Assembly (NCBI RefSeq): GCF_022271405.1
Contig: NZ_JAJNAL010000002.1
Span: forward strand, 186,001-250,000
Reading direction: 5' to 3'
Source of the DNA: Rhodopseudomonas infernalis
GTDB lineage: Bacteria > Pseudomonadota > Alphaproteobacteria > Rhizobiales > Xanthobacteraceae
Length of the DNA: 64,000 bases
Positions 36,834 through 46,854 of this stretch are shown here, one piece after another. A program made the position numbers and the translations under genes. The notes under the pieces are model-generated. The model ran no database searches. It worked only from the letters and a program-made list of their open reading frames with translations, and was not told the origin of the DNA. Position 1 is the stretch's first letter. Each line of letters opens with the position of its first letter.

Positions 36834-38063
36834 CTATCGCTCGCGCAGCGCCGGCACCACTAGGAACGGAATCATGCCGAGCAGTACGGCGACCAGCGCG
36901 AAGGCGATCAGCGGATTGTAGCTGCCGCTGAGGTCGTGGATCAGGCCGCCGCACCAGGAGCCGAACGCCGAGCCGAGGCCGCTGCCGATCGTTATCGTGC
37001 CGTAGATCAGCCCGACCTGCTTGCCGTGAAACACCTTCATGGCGGTCGCGGTGATCAGCGGCCCGCGCGAGCCGATCATGCTGCCGAAACACAGCACGAA
37101 GCCCGAGAGGACGATGTAGTTCGGGTACCATTGCAGCAGCCACAGCAGCACGATGCCGGTGATCGAGATCGCATAGCTGACCAGGATGGACGGCCGGCGC
37201 CCGATCACGCCATCGAGCCAGCTCACGCTCAGCATGCCGATCACCAGAACCACGCCGGAGAAACCCCAGGCCGTCGCGGCCTGCAACGGTGGGAAGCCGG
37301 CGTCGACCAGATAGGCGACCACCTGCGCGGAGATCGCGTACATGCCGATGGCGGTGAAGAAGAAGGTCGCGAACAGCGCCCAGAACGCGTGATGGCGAAC
37401 GGCCAAGCGCAACGTCCAGCCGTCGTCCGGTGCCTCGAGTGTCGGCGCGGGCGACATGCCGGCGGTGCCTGCGGCGTAACGGCGCCACGGCAGCATCAGC
37501 AGCGGAACGATCAGCAGCAGCATCGCGGCGCCGAGCATCTCGTAGGCGCCGCGCCAACCGGAGCGATCGATCAGCAGCTGGGCGATCGGCAGCATCAACA
37601 GCACGCCGGCGCCGGTCGCCGAATACACCACCGCCATCGCGGTCGGCAGCCGAGGCCCGAACCAGCGGCCGAGCAGGATCGAGTTCGGCACGTTGCCGGT
37701 GAGCGCAATCCCGAGCCCGACGCACAGACCGACCGCGATCTGCAACTGCCACAGCTGCTGCGCGATCGCAGCGCCGAGAAATGCGCCGCCGAGCAGCAGC
37801 GCGCCGAGCATGTAGACGATGCGCGGACCGGAGCGGTCGAACAGCCGGCCGACGAACGGCGAGGCGAGGCCGGTGCAAAGCGCCGTCAGCGAATAGATCG
37901 ACACCACCTCGGCGCGGTCCCAGCCGAAGGATTGCGAGATCGGCAGCAGGAACACGGTGAAGCTTTCACCGAGGCCGCGGCCGAGCAGCGACAGCACGAA
38001 GCAGACGCCGAGCACGGCGAGGCCGGTGCGCTGCGGCGCGCGCGGATTCGATGTGTGGTCCAA
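36834..38063 (-). CDS. Major facilitator superfamily transporter, 409 aa
   Basis: Twelve predicted transmembrane helices with the inter-helix loop 2-3 motif FVGRLFDRSGPR (MFS motif A-like) and the central cytoplasmic loop after helix 6 (APTLEAPDDGWTLR). Resembles monocarboxylate/oxalate-formate (OFA/MCT)-type carriers more than drug exporters. The start given is TTG at 38063, which yields MDHTSNPRAPQRTG before the first helix; there is no ATG in frame close by. Just upstream of it (on the coding strand) lies tyrS, ending 79 bases earlier. Confidence 0.82.
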   Translation of the reverse strand: MDHTSNPRAPQRTGLAVLGVCFVLSLLGRGLGESFTVFLLPISQSFGWDRAEVVSIYSLTALCTGLASPFVGRLFDRSGPRIVYMLGALLLGGAFLGAAIAQQLWQLQIAVGLCVGLGIALTGNVPNSILLGRWFGPRLPTAMAVVYSATGAGVLLMLPIAQLLIDRSGWRGAYEMLGAAMLLLIVPLLMLPWRRYAAGTAGMSPAPTLEAPDDGWTLRLAVRHHAFWALFATFFFTAIGMYAISAQVVAYLVDAGFPPLQAATAWGFSGVVLVIGMLSVSWLDGVIGRRPSILVSYAISITGIVLLWLLQWYPNYIVLSGFVLCFGSMIGSRGPLITATAMKVFHGKQVGLIYGTITIGSGLGSAFGSWCGGLIHDLSGSYNPLIAFALVAVLLGMIPFLVVPALRER

Positions 38064-38141
38064 GGGCGATTCATCCCGGAAAACGTTTGCTCCATGGAGC
38101 GCGCTTCCGCGGGAAAAGAACAGCGCCTGCGGCGAATGGGG

Positions 38142-39398
38142 CTATGCAGGCTTCAGCAGCACGTGCTTTTTCTTGCCCATCGACAGCTTGATTACACCGT
38201 CGCCGGTGAGATCGGCCGCCGTCAGCGCCATCTTCTCGTCGGTGACCGCGACGTCGTTTACCCTGAGGCCGCCGGCCTTGATCTGGCGACGCGCTTCGCC
38301 GTTGGACGCGACGAGCCCGGCCTTCTCGGCGAACGCTGCCAGCACGCCCAGGCCGGCGTCGAGTTCGGCGCGGGAGATCTCGACGCTCGGCAAGTCTTGC
38401 GCGGTGCCGCCTTGCTCGAAGGTGGTGCGGGCGGTCGCTTCCGCTTTCTCTGCGGTCTCGCGGCCGTGCATCAGCGCGGTCGCCTCCGTGGCCAGCACCT
38501 TCTTGGCGTCGTTGATCTCGGCGCCCTGCAGCTTCGACAGCCGCTCGATTTCGTCCATCGGCAGCAGCGTGAACAGCTTGAGGAAGCGGCCGACATCGGC
38601 GTCCTCGGTGTTGCGCCAGTACTGCCAGTAATCATAGGGCGACAGCATGTCGCCGTTGAGCCAGACGGCGCCGGCGGCGGTCTTGCCCATCTTGGCGCCG
38701 GACGCGGTCGTCAGCAGCGGGCAGGTCAGGGCGTGGAGCTGATGCGTGCCCATGCGGCGGCCGAGATCGACGCCGGTGACGATGTTGCCCCACTGATCGG
38801 AGCCGCCCATCTGCAGATTGCACTTATAGCGCCGCGCCAGCTCGACGAAGTCGTAGGACTGCAGGATCATGTAGTTGAATTCGATGAAGGACAGCTCCTG
38901 CTCGCGCTCGAGCCGCATCCGCACCGAATCCATCGTCAGCATGCGGTTGATCGAGAAGTGGCGGCCGATGTCGCGCAGCATCTCGATGTAGTTCAGCTTG
39001 GTCAGCCATTCGGCGTTGTCGGCCATCAGCGCGTCGCTGGCGCCATCGCCGAACTTGATGAACTTGGAGAACGTGCCCTTGATCGAGTCTTTGTTGGCGT
39101 CGATCTGCTCGTAGGTGAGGATCTTGCGGGTCTCGTCGCGGCCGGACGGATCGCCGACCCGCGTGGTGCCGCCGCCCATCAGCGCGATCGGCTTGTTTCC
39201 GGTCGCCTGCAGCCAGTGCAGCATCATGATCGACAGCAGATGACCGACATGCAACGACGCTGCGGTGCAGTCGTAACCCACATAGGCCACCACTTCGCGC
39301 TTCGCGGCGAGCGCGTCCAGCGACTCCGGGTCCGAAATCTGATGAATGAAGCCCCGCTGCTGGAGCACATTCATAAAATCTGACTTAAAGGCGGCCAT
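38142..39398 (-). CDS. tyrS: Tyrosyl-tRNA synthetase, 418 aa
   Basis: Class I aminoacyl-tRNA synthetase. HIGH motif appears as LHVGHLLSI (about residue 46), the tyrosine and ATP pocket as [13 protein letters not shown] and [12 protein letters not shown], and the KMSKS loop as [12 protein letters not shown]-terminal S4 RNA-binding domain ([23 protein letters not shown]) completes it; the GLRVND end is typical. Length normal. A sigma-70-like promoter lies about 95 bases upstream. Confidence 0.96.
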   Translation of the reverse strand: MAAFKSDFMNVLQQRGFIHQISDPESLDALAAKREVVAYVGYDCTAASLHVGHLLSIMMLHWLQATGNKPIALMGGGTTRVGDPSGRDETRKILTYEQIDANKDSIKGTFSKFIKFGDGASDALMADNAEWLTKLNYIEMLRDIGRHFSINRMLTMDSVRMRLEREQELSFIEFNYMILQSYDFVELARRYKCNLQMGGSDQWGNIVTGVDLGRRMGTHQLHALTCPLLTTASGAKMGKTAAGAVWLNGDMLSPYDYWQYWRNTEDADVGRFLKLFTLLPMDEIERLSKLQGAEINDAKKVLATEATALMHGRETAEKAEATARTTFEQGGTAQDLPSVEISRAELDAGLGVLAAFAEKAGLVASNGEARRQIKAGGLRVNDVAVTDEKMALTAADLTGDGVIKLSMGKKKHVLLKPA

Positions 39399-39491
39399 CT
39401 GTATCGATCTCTGATCACTGATCCTTCACGTTGGCGCAGATCGCGACAAACGTGGCGCAGGAAGGTTTTTCAGGCGGGTTACACGTGTGGC

Positions 39492-39518
39492 ATTATAAGA
39501 ACTGGGTGTTTGACACAA
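39492..39518 (-). promoter_or_regulatory. Putative sigma-70 promoter of tyrS
   Basis: On the minus strand TTGTGT (39518-39513), 15 bases, TATAAT (39497-39492). The -10 is perfect; the -35 is partial and the spacing short. A transcript from here would have a leader of about 90 bases. Confidence 0.35.
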
Positions 39519-39555
39519 GTTGGACGTTCCGCAGCGCTCGGAAAGGCGCAAGGCC

Positions 39556-40659
39556 ATGATGCTGACGGCGATCGGACTGATGAGTGGGACCTCGCTCGAC
39601 GGCGTCGACGTCGCGCTGATCAAGACCGACGGCCGGCGGGTCGCCGAACTCGGGCCCGCTGGCTATCGCCGCTACACCGACGCCGAACGCGCATTGCTGC
39701 GTCAGGCGCTGGGAGAGGCGACGCAGCTCGATCGCCGCGATGCAAGGCCCGGCTGTATCGCAGAAGCCGAGCGCGCGGTGACGATCGCCCATGCCGAGGC
39801 TGTGGCGGCGTTCACTGCGCAGAACCGCATCGCCACCGAAAAGGTCGATATCGTCGGCTTTCACGGCCAGACCGTACTGCATCGTCCGGCGGCGAAGCTG
39901 ACCGTGCAGATCGGCGACGCACAGGCGCTGGCGAAGGCGATTCACATCCCGGTGGTGTACGATTTTCGCGCGGCCGACGTCGCGGCCGGCGGGCAGGGCG
40001 CGCCATTCGTGCCGGTGTATCACCGCGCGCTGGCGCAGTCGCTCGGGCGCGAGGGGCCGGTGCTGGTGGTCAATATCGGCGGGGTGTCCAACATCACTTA
40101 CATTGACGGCAACGACACGCTGATTGCCTGCGACACCGGGCCTGGTAATGCGCTGCTGGATGATTTCGTGTTCCGGACAATCGGCAAGGCGTTCGACGGC
40201 GAGGGCAAGTTGGCGGCGCAGGGCCGGGCCGATGAAACGTGGTTGGCGCAGGCGCTGCAGCATCCGTTCTTCGCCAAGCCGGCTCCCAAGTCGCTGGACC
40301 GCAACGATTTCGCTGCGATGGCGTGGGGCCAATGGTCGGCCGCCGATGGGGCGGCGACGCTGACGGCGTTCACGGCGGGAGCAATCGCAGCCATTGTGCC
40401 GCTGCTGCCGAAGCCGCCGCACAGCGTCGTCATCACCGGCGGCGGCGCGCGCAACCTGACAATGATGCGGATGCTACGTGAGCGGCTGGCGCCAGCCCGG
40501 GTGGAGAGCGCCGATGCGCTCGGCTGGTCGGCGGATGCGATGGAGGCGCAGGCGTTCGGCTTTCTCGCCGCGCGCGGCCTGAAGGGCCTTCCGCTGAGCT
40601 ATCCGGCGACGACCGGCGTTGCATTTCCGATGACCGGCGGGCTGTTGGCGCGGCCTTAG
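39556..40659 (+). CDS. anmK: Anhydro-N-acetylmuramic acid kinase, 367 aa
   Basis: Cell-wall recycling enzyme that opens and phosphorylates 1,6-anhydro-MurNAc to MurNAc-6-phosphate. ASKHA-fold motifs: GLMSGTSLDGVDVAL at the N-terminus, VGFHGQTVLHRP, VYDFRAADVAAGGQGAP (catalytic Asp), NIGGVSNITYI, ACDTGPGNALLDD and ITGGGARN. Full length. The ATG at 39556 has AAGG close upstream; a TTG at 39520 is less likely. It is convergent with the alpha/beta hydrolase gene. Confidence 0.94.
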   Translation: MMLTAIGLMSGTSLDGVDVALIKTDGRRVAELGPAGYRRYTDAERALLRQALGEATQLDRRDARPGCIAEAERAVTIAHAEAVAAFTAQNRIATEKVDIVGFHGQTVLHRPAAKLTVQIGDAQALAKAIHIPVVYDFRAADVAAGGQGAPFVPVYHRALAQSLGREGPVLVVNIGGVSNITYIDGNDTLIACDTGPGNALLDDFVFRTIGKAFDGEGKLAAQGRADETWLAQALQHPFFAKPAPKSLDRNDFAAMAWGQWSAADGAATLTAFTAGAIAAIVPLLPKPPHSVVITGGGARNLTMMRMLRERLAPARVESADALGWSADAMEAQAFGFLAARGLKGLPLSYPATTGVAFPMTGGLLARP

Positions 40660-40674
40660 CCGCGCCGATCGCCA

Positions 40675-41322
40675 CTAGCGGACGTTGGCGAGCCGCATGT
40701 CGAGATAGGACGTCACCGTTTCCATCAACGGCTCCATCTTCTCCTCGAAGAAGTGGTTGGCGCCGGGGATGGTCTGCTGGTCGATGACGATGCCCTTCTG
40801 GGTTTTCAGCTTTTCGACCAGGGTGTTGACGTCCTTGGCGGGCGCCACGATGTCTTTTTCACCATGGACGATCAGGCCCGATGACGGGCAGGGCGCCAGG
40901 AACGAGAAGTCGTAGCGATTCGGCTCCGGGGCGATCGAGATGAAGCCTTCGACCTCGGGCCGGCGCATCAGGAGCTGCATGCCGATCCAGGCGCCGAACG
41001 AGAAGCCGGCGACCCAGCAGGCGCGTGCTTCGGGGTTGATGGTCTGGGCCCAGTCGAGCGCCGACGCCGCATCCGACAATTCGCCGGTGCCGTGGTCGAA
41101 CGAGCCCTGGCTGCGGCCGACGCCGCGGAAGTTGAAGCGCAGCACCGAGAATCCGCGTGCCACGAAGGCGTAATAGACCTGATAGACGATCGGGTGGTTC
41201 ATGTTGCCGCGGAACTGCGGGTGCGGGTGTAGCACCATCGCGATCGGGGCGTTCTTCTGCTTGGCGGGGTGATAGCGGCCTTCTAGGCGGCCCGCCGGAC
41301 CGGTGAAAATGACTTCAGGCAT
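40675..41322 (-). CDS. Small alpha/beta hydrolase (CocE/YsnE-type), 215 aa
   Basis: Compact alpha/beta hydrolase with nucleophile elbow GFSFGAWIG, oxyanion region LHPHPQFRGNMNHP, acid in HGEKD and His in PGANHFFEEK. These features match the DUF-type hydrolases annotated as alpha/beta hydrolase of the KANL3/Tex30 group, with FNFRGVGRSQGSFDHG conserved. No signal peptide. The start MPEVIFTGPAG was chosen because residues upstream are arginine-rich readthrough without family similarity. Substrate unknown. Confidence 0.85.
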   Translation of the reverse strand: MPEVIFTGPAGRLEGRYHPAKQKNAPIAMVLHPHPQFRGNMNHPIVYQVYYAFVARGFSVLRFNFRGVGRSQGSFDHGTGELSDAASALDWAQTINPEARACWVAGFSFGAWIGMQLLMRRPEVEGFISIAPEPNRYDFSFLAPCPSSGLIVHGEKDIVAPAKDVNTLVEKLKTQKGIVIDQQTIPGANHFFEEKMEPLMETVTSYLDMRLANVR

Positions 41323-41556
41323 CAGCGATCCTTGGTAGACATGGCGTTCGGACTGGCGCGTCCAGAGCGCACCGGTCTTGCACAGCATCGGCCGCCGGAT
41401 CCCGTCGGGCGGGGCAGGCAAATGGCCGGATGAACGGGAAGCCGCGTTCTAGCATAGGGCGCAGGGCCAAATGCAAGCATATTGAACACGTACAGGATTT
41501 CGGGTGCGGCTGTTGTGACATCCGGTGTGGTAAACGGAACAAAGGAAGCTGACTGC

Positions 41557-42732
41557 GTGGCGAGCGACCGGGTCTATCTCGACTGGAATGCAACGACACC
41601 GCTGCGGGCCGAGGCCAAAGCCGCGATGGTGGCTGCGCTCGAGGTCGCCGGCAACCCGTCGTCGATCCATGCCGAGGGGCGTGCGGCCCGGGCGCTGGTG
41701 GAGCAGGCGCGTGCGGCCGTCGGGAGCGCCGTCGGGGCGGCAGCCCGGGATGTCGTGTTTACCTCCAGCGGGACCGAGGCGGACGCATTGGCGCTCACGC
41801 CCGGACTCCGGGTCGGTTCTCAAACCGTTGAGCGGCTTCTGGTTTCCGCGATCGAGCACGCCGCGGTGCTGAACGGCGGACGGTTCCCTCCGTCGCAGAT
41901 TGAGGTTGTTGAGGTGACGCCTGAAGGCGTCGTCGATTTGAGCCACCTGAGCCGGCTACTCGCCGGCCGGCCGCCGGCGCTGGTCTCGTTGATGCTCGCC
42001 AACAACGAGACTGGAGCGCTGCAACCCGTTCAGGACGCAGCCGAAATGATCCATGCGGCAGGCGGCGTCCTGCACGTGGATGCGATCCAGGCGCTCGGCA
42101 AGATTCCGTTTCGGATCAAGGATTTGGGCGCGGACCTTCTGTCGCTGTCTGCGCACAAGATCGGGGGCCCAAAAGGCGTTGGCGCGCTGGTGTTCGGGGC
42201 GGATGTGGCGGGGCTGGAGCCGATGTTGCGTGGCGGTGGACAAGAGCTGGGGCGGCGGGGCGGAACCGAGAATGTCGCTGGAATCGCCGGCTTCGGTGCG
42301 GCCGTTTCGGCCGCGATGCCGGCGATGGCCGAGGACATGGCGCGGATCGAAAAACTCCGGGATCGTCTGGAAAAAGGCTTGAGGCAAACCGACGGCAGCG
42401 CTGGCGGCGTGGTGGTGGCTGAATCCGTGGCGCGGCTGCCGAACACGACGCTGTTCGCGGTGCCGGGACTGCGCGCCGAAACCGCTGTGATCGGCTTCGA
42501 CCTCGCCGGCGTGGCAGTGTCGTCCGGCTCCGCGTGCTCGTCTGGCAAGGTCCAACCGTCGCATGTGCTGCAGGCGATGGGGTTCGGTCCGGAACTTGCA
42601 CAATCGGCAATACGGATCAGCCTTGGCTGGTCGAGTAGCGAATCCGACATCGACAGGTGCCTAAGAGCTTGGAAAAAGCTCGCCGGCGACCTACTTAGGA
42701 GGGATCATGAAACAGTGCCAGAACGGTTCTAA
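41557..42732 (+). CDS. Group I cysteine desulfurase (NifS/IscS-like), first gene of the suf operon
   Basis: PLP enzyme that removes sulfur from cysteine. VYLDWNATTPLR at the N-terminus, SSGTEADALAL, PLP Lys in LSLSAHKIGGPKGVG, and catalytic Cys loop VSSGSACSSGKVQPSHVL with the longer group I loop. 391 aa. I chose GTG 41557 (after AAAGGAAG) because it puts the start just before YLD, as in homologues; a TTG at 41482 would add 25 residues of no similarity. Alphaproteobacterial suf operons often begin with iscR and iscS; here the desulfurase is first and no iscR is present. It lies 82 bases before sufB. Confidence 0.9.
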   Translation: MASDRVYLDWNATTPLRAEAKAAMVAALEVAGNPSSIHAEGRAARALVEQARAAVGSAVGAAARDVVFTSSGTEADALALTPGLRVGSQTVERLLVSAIEHAAVLNGGRFPPSQIEVVEVTPEGVVDLSHLSRLLAGRPPALVSLMLANNETGALQPVQDAAEMIHAAGGVLHVDAIQALGKIPFRIKDLGADLLSLSAHKIGGPKGVGALVFGADVAGLEPMLRGGGQELGRRGGTENVAGIAGFGAAVSAAMPAMAEDMARIEKLRDRLEKGLRQTDGSAGGVVVAESVARLPNTTLFAVPGLRAETAVIGFDLAGVAVSSGSACSSGKVQPSHVLQAMGFGPELAQSAIRISLGWSSSESDIDRCLRAWKKLAGDLLRRDHETVPERF

Positions 42733-42814
42733 GAGGGTTTCATCCCGCGTCGGATCGTGTAAGCATGTTCCAGCAGATCCACCGCGGTCCTTGAAACCGC
42801 GAGCGGAGGTTTAA

Positions 42815-44311
<1,497 letters not shown>

Positions 44312-44316
44312 TTGGA

Positions 44317-44553
44317 ATGAACGAGTTTTGGTTCACCCCAAAACTGACCGGCTACGGCGCGACTCCATCGACCTGGGAGGGATACACCCTGGTCGCTGTG
44401 TTTCTCGCCGTAGTGATGGTCTGCTCGTTCATCGCCATCCGGCGGCAGCACACCTACACCTCGATCTTCTCGCCTCCGATGAGGGTCGTGGCCGTATCGA
44501 CGATCGTATTCGTGGTCGTCTGCGCATGGAAAACGAATGGGTCGTGGGGCTGA
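44317..44553 (+). CDS. Small two-helix membrane protein between sufB and sufC, 78 aa
   Basis: Starts MNEFWFTPKLTGYGATP and has two hydrophobic segments, TLVAVFLAVVMVCSFIAI (about residues 24-41) and VVAVSTIVFVVVCAW (about 57-71), separated by a short basic/polar loop (RRQHTYTSIFSPPMR). It lies five bases after sufB and 34 bases before sufC on the same strand, so it is co-transcribed with the operon. It is not a known SUF component; the ATAATTGGA before the ATG is a modest ribosome binding site, and downstream translation may depend on coupling. Family not recognised. Its place suggests a membrane-linked accessory role, but hitchhiking cannot be excluded. Confidence 0.75.
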   Translation: MNEFWFTPKLTGYGATPSTWEGYTLVAVFLAVVMVCSFIAIRRQHTYTSIFSPPMRVVAVSTIVFVVVCAWKTNGSWG

Positions 44554-44587
44554 AAAGCCAACGCTTTCGAAGATTAGGAACTGACAA

Positions 44588-45346
44588 ATGTCCGCACTGC
44601 TCGAAGTCAAGAATCTCCAGGTCAGCGTCGCGGATCGCGAGATCCTGCATGGGCTGACGCTCTCGGTGAATGCCGGCGAAGTGCATGCGATCATGGGGCC
44701 GAACGGCTCGGGCAAGTCGACGCTGTCGCATGTGATTGCCGGCAAGCCGGGCTACGAAGTCACCGGCGGCGAGATCCTGTTCAAGGGCGAGGATCTGCTC
44801 GCGATGGCGCCGGACGAGCGCGCCGCCAAGGGCGTCTTCCTGGCTTTCCAGTATCCGGTCGAGATCCCCGGCGTCGCCACCATGACGTTCCTGCGCACCG
44901 CGCTGAACGCCCAGCGCAAGGCGCGCGGCGAGGAAGAATTCTCGACGCCCGATTTTCTCAAGCGCGTGCGCGAGGTCGCGTCCTCGCTCGGCATTCCGCA
45001 GGAGATGCTGAAGCGCGGCGTCAATGTCGGGTTCTCGGGCGGCGAGAAGAAGCGCAACGAAGTGCTGCAGATGGCGCTGTTCCAGCCGAGCCTGTGCATC
45101 CTCGACGAAATGGACTCCGGCCTCGACATCGACGCGCTGCGGGTCGCCTCCGAAGGCGTCAACGCGCTGCGCACGCCGGATCGCGCCATGGTGGTGATCA
45201 CCCACTATCAGCGCTTGCTCGACTACATCGTGCCCGACCACGTCCACGTGATGTCGCGCGGCAAGGTGGTGAAGAGCGGCGGCAAGGAGCTGGCGCTCGA
45301 ACTCGAGGCCAACGGCTACGCGCAGTATCAGGAAGCGGCGGCCTGA
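44588..45346 (+). CDS. sufC: Fe-S assembly ATPase SufC, 252 aa
   Basis: ABC-type ATPase that powers the SufBC2D scaffold. Walker A GPNGSGKST, Q-loop FLAFQYP, ABC signature NVGFSGGEKKRNEVLQM, Walker B LCILDEMDSGLDID and H-loop VVITHYQRLL, all as in SufC (the GEKKRNE signature is SufC-specific). Full length; AGGA before the ATG. Confidence 0.97.
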   Translation: MSALLEVKNLQVSVADREILHGLTLSVNAGEVHAIMGPNGSGKSTLSHVIAGKPGYEVTGGEILFKGEDLLAMAPDERAAKGVFLAFQYPVEIPGVATMTFLRTALNAQRKARGEEEFSTPDFLKRVREVASSLGIPQEMLKRGVNVGFSGGEKKRNEVLQMALFQPSLCILDEMDSGLDIDALRVASEGVNALRTPDRAMVVITHYQRLLDYIVPDHVHVMSRGKVVKSGGKELALELEANGYAQYQEAAA

Positions 45347-45362
45347 CGCCGAGGATCGCATC

Positions 45363-46676
45363 ATGAATATCGCATTAGCGAAGACCGAGAAGGCAGACGT
45401 CGCGGGGGCGAACTTCGCGAGCGTGTTGGCGGCCCAGCCGGATTCCGGCAAGGTCGGCGATGCCCGGCGACGCGCCTTCGATCAGTTCCAGCTCATCGGC
45501 CTGCCGCATCGACGGATCGAGGACTGGAAGTACACCGACCTGCGCGCGCTGATGCGCGAGGTGCTGCCGATCGCGCCGGCGCCGGACGCCGGCACGCTCG
45601 CCCGCGCCGAGGCGGCGGTGAATCTGCACGCAATCGACGGCGTTCGCCGGCTGGTGCTGGTCGACGGCACATTGTCGGCCGAACTGTCGGACCTGTCGGG
45701 ATTGGAGCAGGGTCTGTCGATCCGCAGTCTGCGCGACGCGCTCGCGGCCGGCGACGAACGGCTGCTGTCGCTCGGCACCGCCGATCCGATGGTCGCGCTG
45801 AACACCGCATTGATGACGGACGGCGTGGTGATCGAAGTCGCGGACGGCGCCAAGCTGGCACAGCCGCTGCACATCGTGCACGTCGCGGCGAGCGGCGCGA
45901 CGTCGGCAAGCTTCACCCGTTCGCTGATTCAGATCGGCAACGATGCGGCCGCGACGGTGGTCGAGAGTTACGTCGCGGGCGAGGGCGCCGGCACCTATCA
46001 GGTCCACGACGCCGCCGTGATCAGCATCGGTGACGGGGCGCGGCTCGATCATGTTCGTCTGGTCGAGGACGCGCGCGATGCGTTCAACATCGCCGCCGCC
46101 GAAGTGCGGGTCGGCACGCGGGCGCATTACGGCGTGGTCGGTATCAACACCGGCTCGCTGGTCAGCCGCTACTCGTCGACCGTGACGATCGCCGGTGAGC
46201 ACGCCCATGTGGAGACCAACGGCGTCAACCTTCTCAACGGCACGCAGCATGCCGACACCACGCTGGTGATGAACCACGACGTGCCGCATTGCGTCAGCCG
46301 CGAAGGATTTCGCGCGGTGGCGGATGACCGCGGTCACTCGGTGTTCCAGGGCCGTATCAACGTGCGCCAGCCGGCGCAGCAGACCGACGCCAAGATGATG
46401 ACGCGCGCGCTGCTGCTGTCCGACGAAGCCGAGGCCGACAACAAGCCGGAACTCGAGATCTTCGCCGACGACGTCACCTGTGGCCACGGCGCCGCGATCG
46501 GCGCGCTCGACGATCAACTGCTGTTCTATCTGCGCGCCCGCGGCTTGCCGGAAAAGGAAGCCGAGGCGCTGCTGATCCAGGCCTTCGTCGGCGAGGCTAT
46601 CGAAGCGATCGCCGACGACAATCTGCGCGCGCTGGCGATCGCCGCGGCGGAACGCTGGCTGGCGGCGCGGGGGTAA
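45363..46676 (+). CDS. sufD: Fe-S cluster assembly protein SufD, 437 aa
   Basis: Partner of SufB in the scaffold. Beta-helix core with HRRIEDWKYTDLRALM-type N-terminal helix, RVGTRAHYGVVG, FQGRINVRQPAQQTDAKM and the conserved CGHGAAIGALDDQLLFYL motif whose Cys/His pair lies at the SufB-SufD interface. C-terminal helices end AIAAAERWLAARG. GAGGA before the ATG; 16 bases after sufC. A palindromic repeat follows, separating it from sufS. Confidence 0.95.
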   Translation: MNIALAKTEKADVAGANFASVLAAQPDSGKVGDARRRAFDQFQLIGLPHRRIEDWKYTDLRALMREVLPIAPAPDAGTLARAEAAVNLHAIDGVRRLVLVDGTLSAELSDLSGLEQGLSIRSLRDALAAGDERLLSLGTADPMVALNTALMTDGVVIEVADGAKLAQPLHIVHVAASGATSASFTRSLIQIGNDAAATVVESYVAGEGAGTYQVHDAAVISIGDGARLDHVRLVEDARDAFNIAAAEVRVGTRAHYGVVGINTGSLVSRYSSTVTIAGEHAHVETNGVNLLNGTQHADTTLVMNHDVPHCVSREGFRAVADDRGHSVFQGRINVRQPAQQTDAKMMTRALLLSDEAEADNKPELEIFADDVTCGHGAAIGALDDQLLFYLRARGLPEKEAEALLIQAFVGEAIEAIADDNLRALAIAAAERWLAARG

Positions 46677-46691
46677 CGATGCGCATGAGTT

Positions 46692-46811
46692 CGTCATTGC
46701 GAGCACCCGGATCGGCGCTTCGCGCCGTCCGGGCACAGGCTCCGCGAAGCAATCCGGAAGCACAGTACACCGAGCTGGATTGCTTCGTCGCAAGAGCTCC
46801 TCGCAATGACG
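46692..46811. repeat. Palindromic intergenic repeat, family A, copy 1
   Basis: Terminal inverted repeats CGTCATTGCGAG (46692-46703) and CTCGCAATGACG (46800-46811). Inside, GAAGCAATCC and GGATTGCTTC form a second inverted pair. 120 bp in the sufD-sufS spacer. A shorter copy with the same ends lies at 48487-48569. Confidence 0.9.
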
Positions 46812-46854
46812 CAGTGCCTAACTCACTTAAAGACAGTTGAAAGTTAGTACGGTC

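Noticed and set aside
41323-41556. Iron-responsive operator before the suf operon
   Set aside because: I looked for Irr/ICE-type and IscR-type dyads and found none convincing, so no site is annotated.
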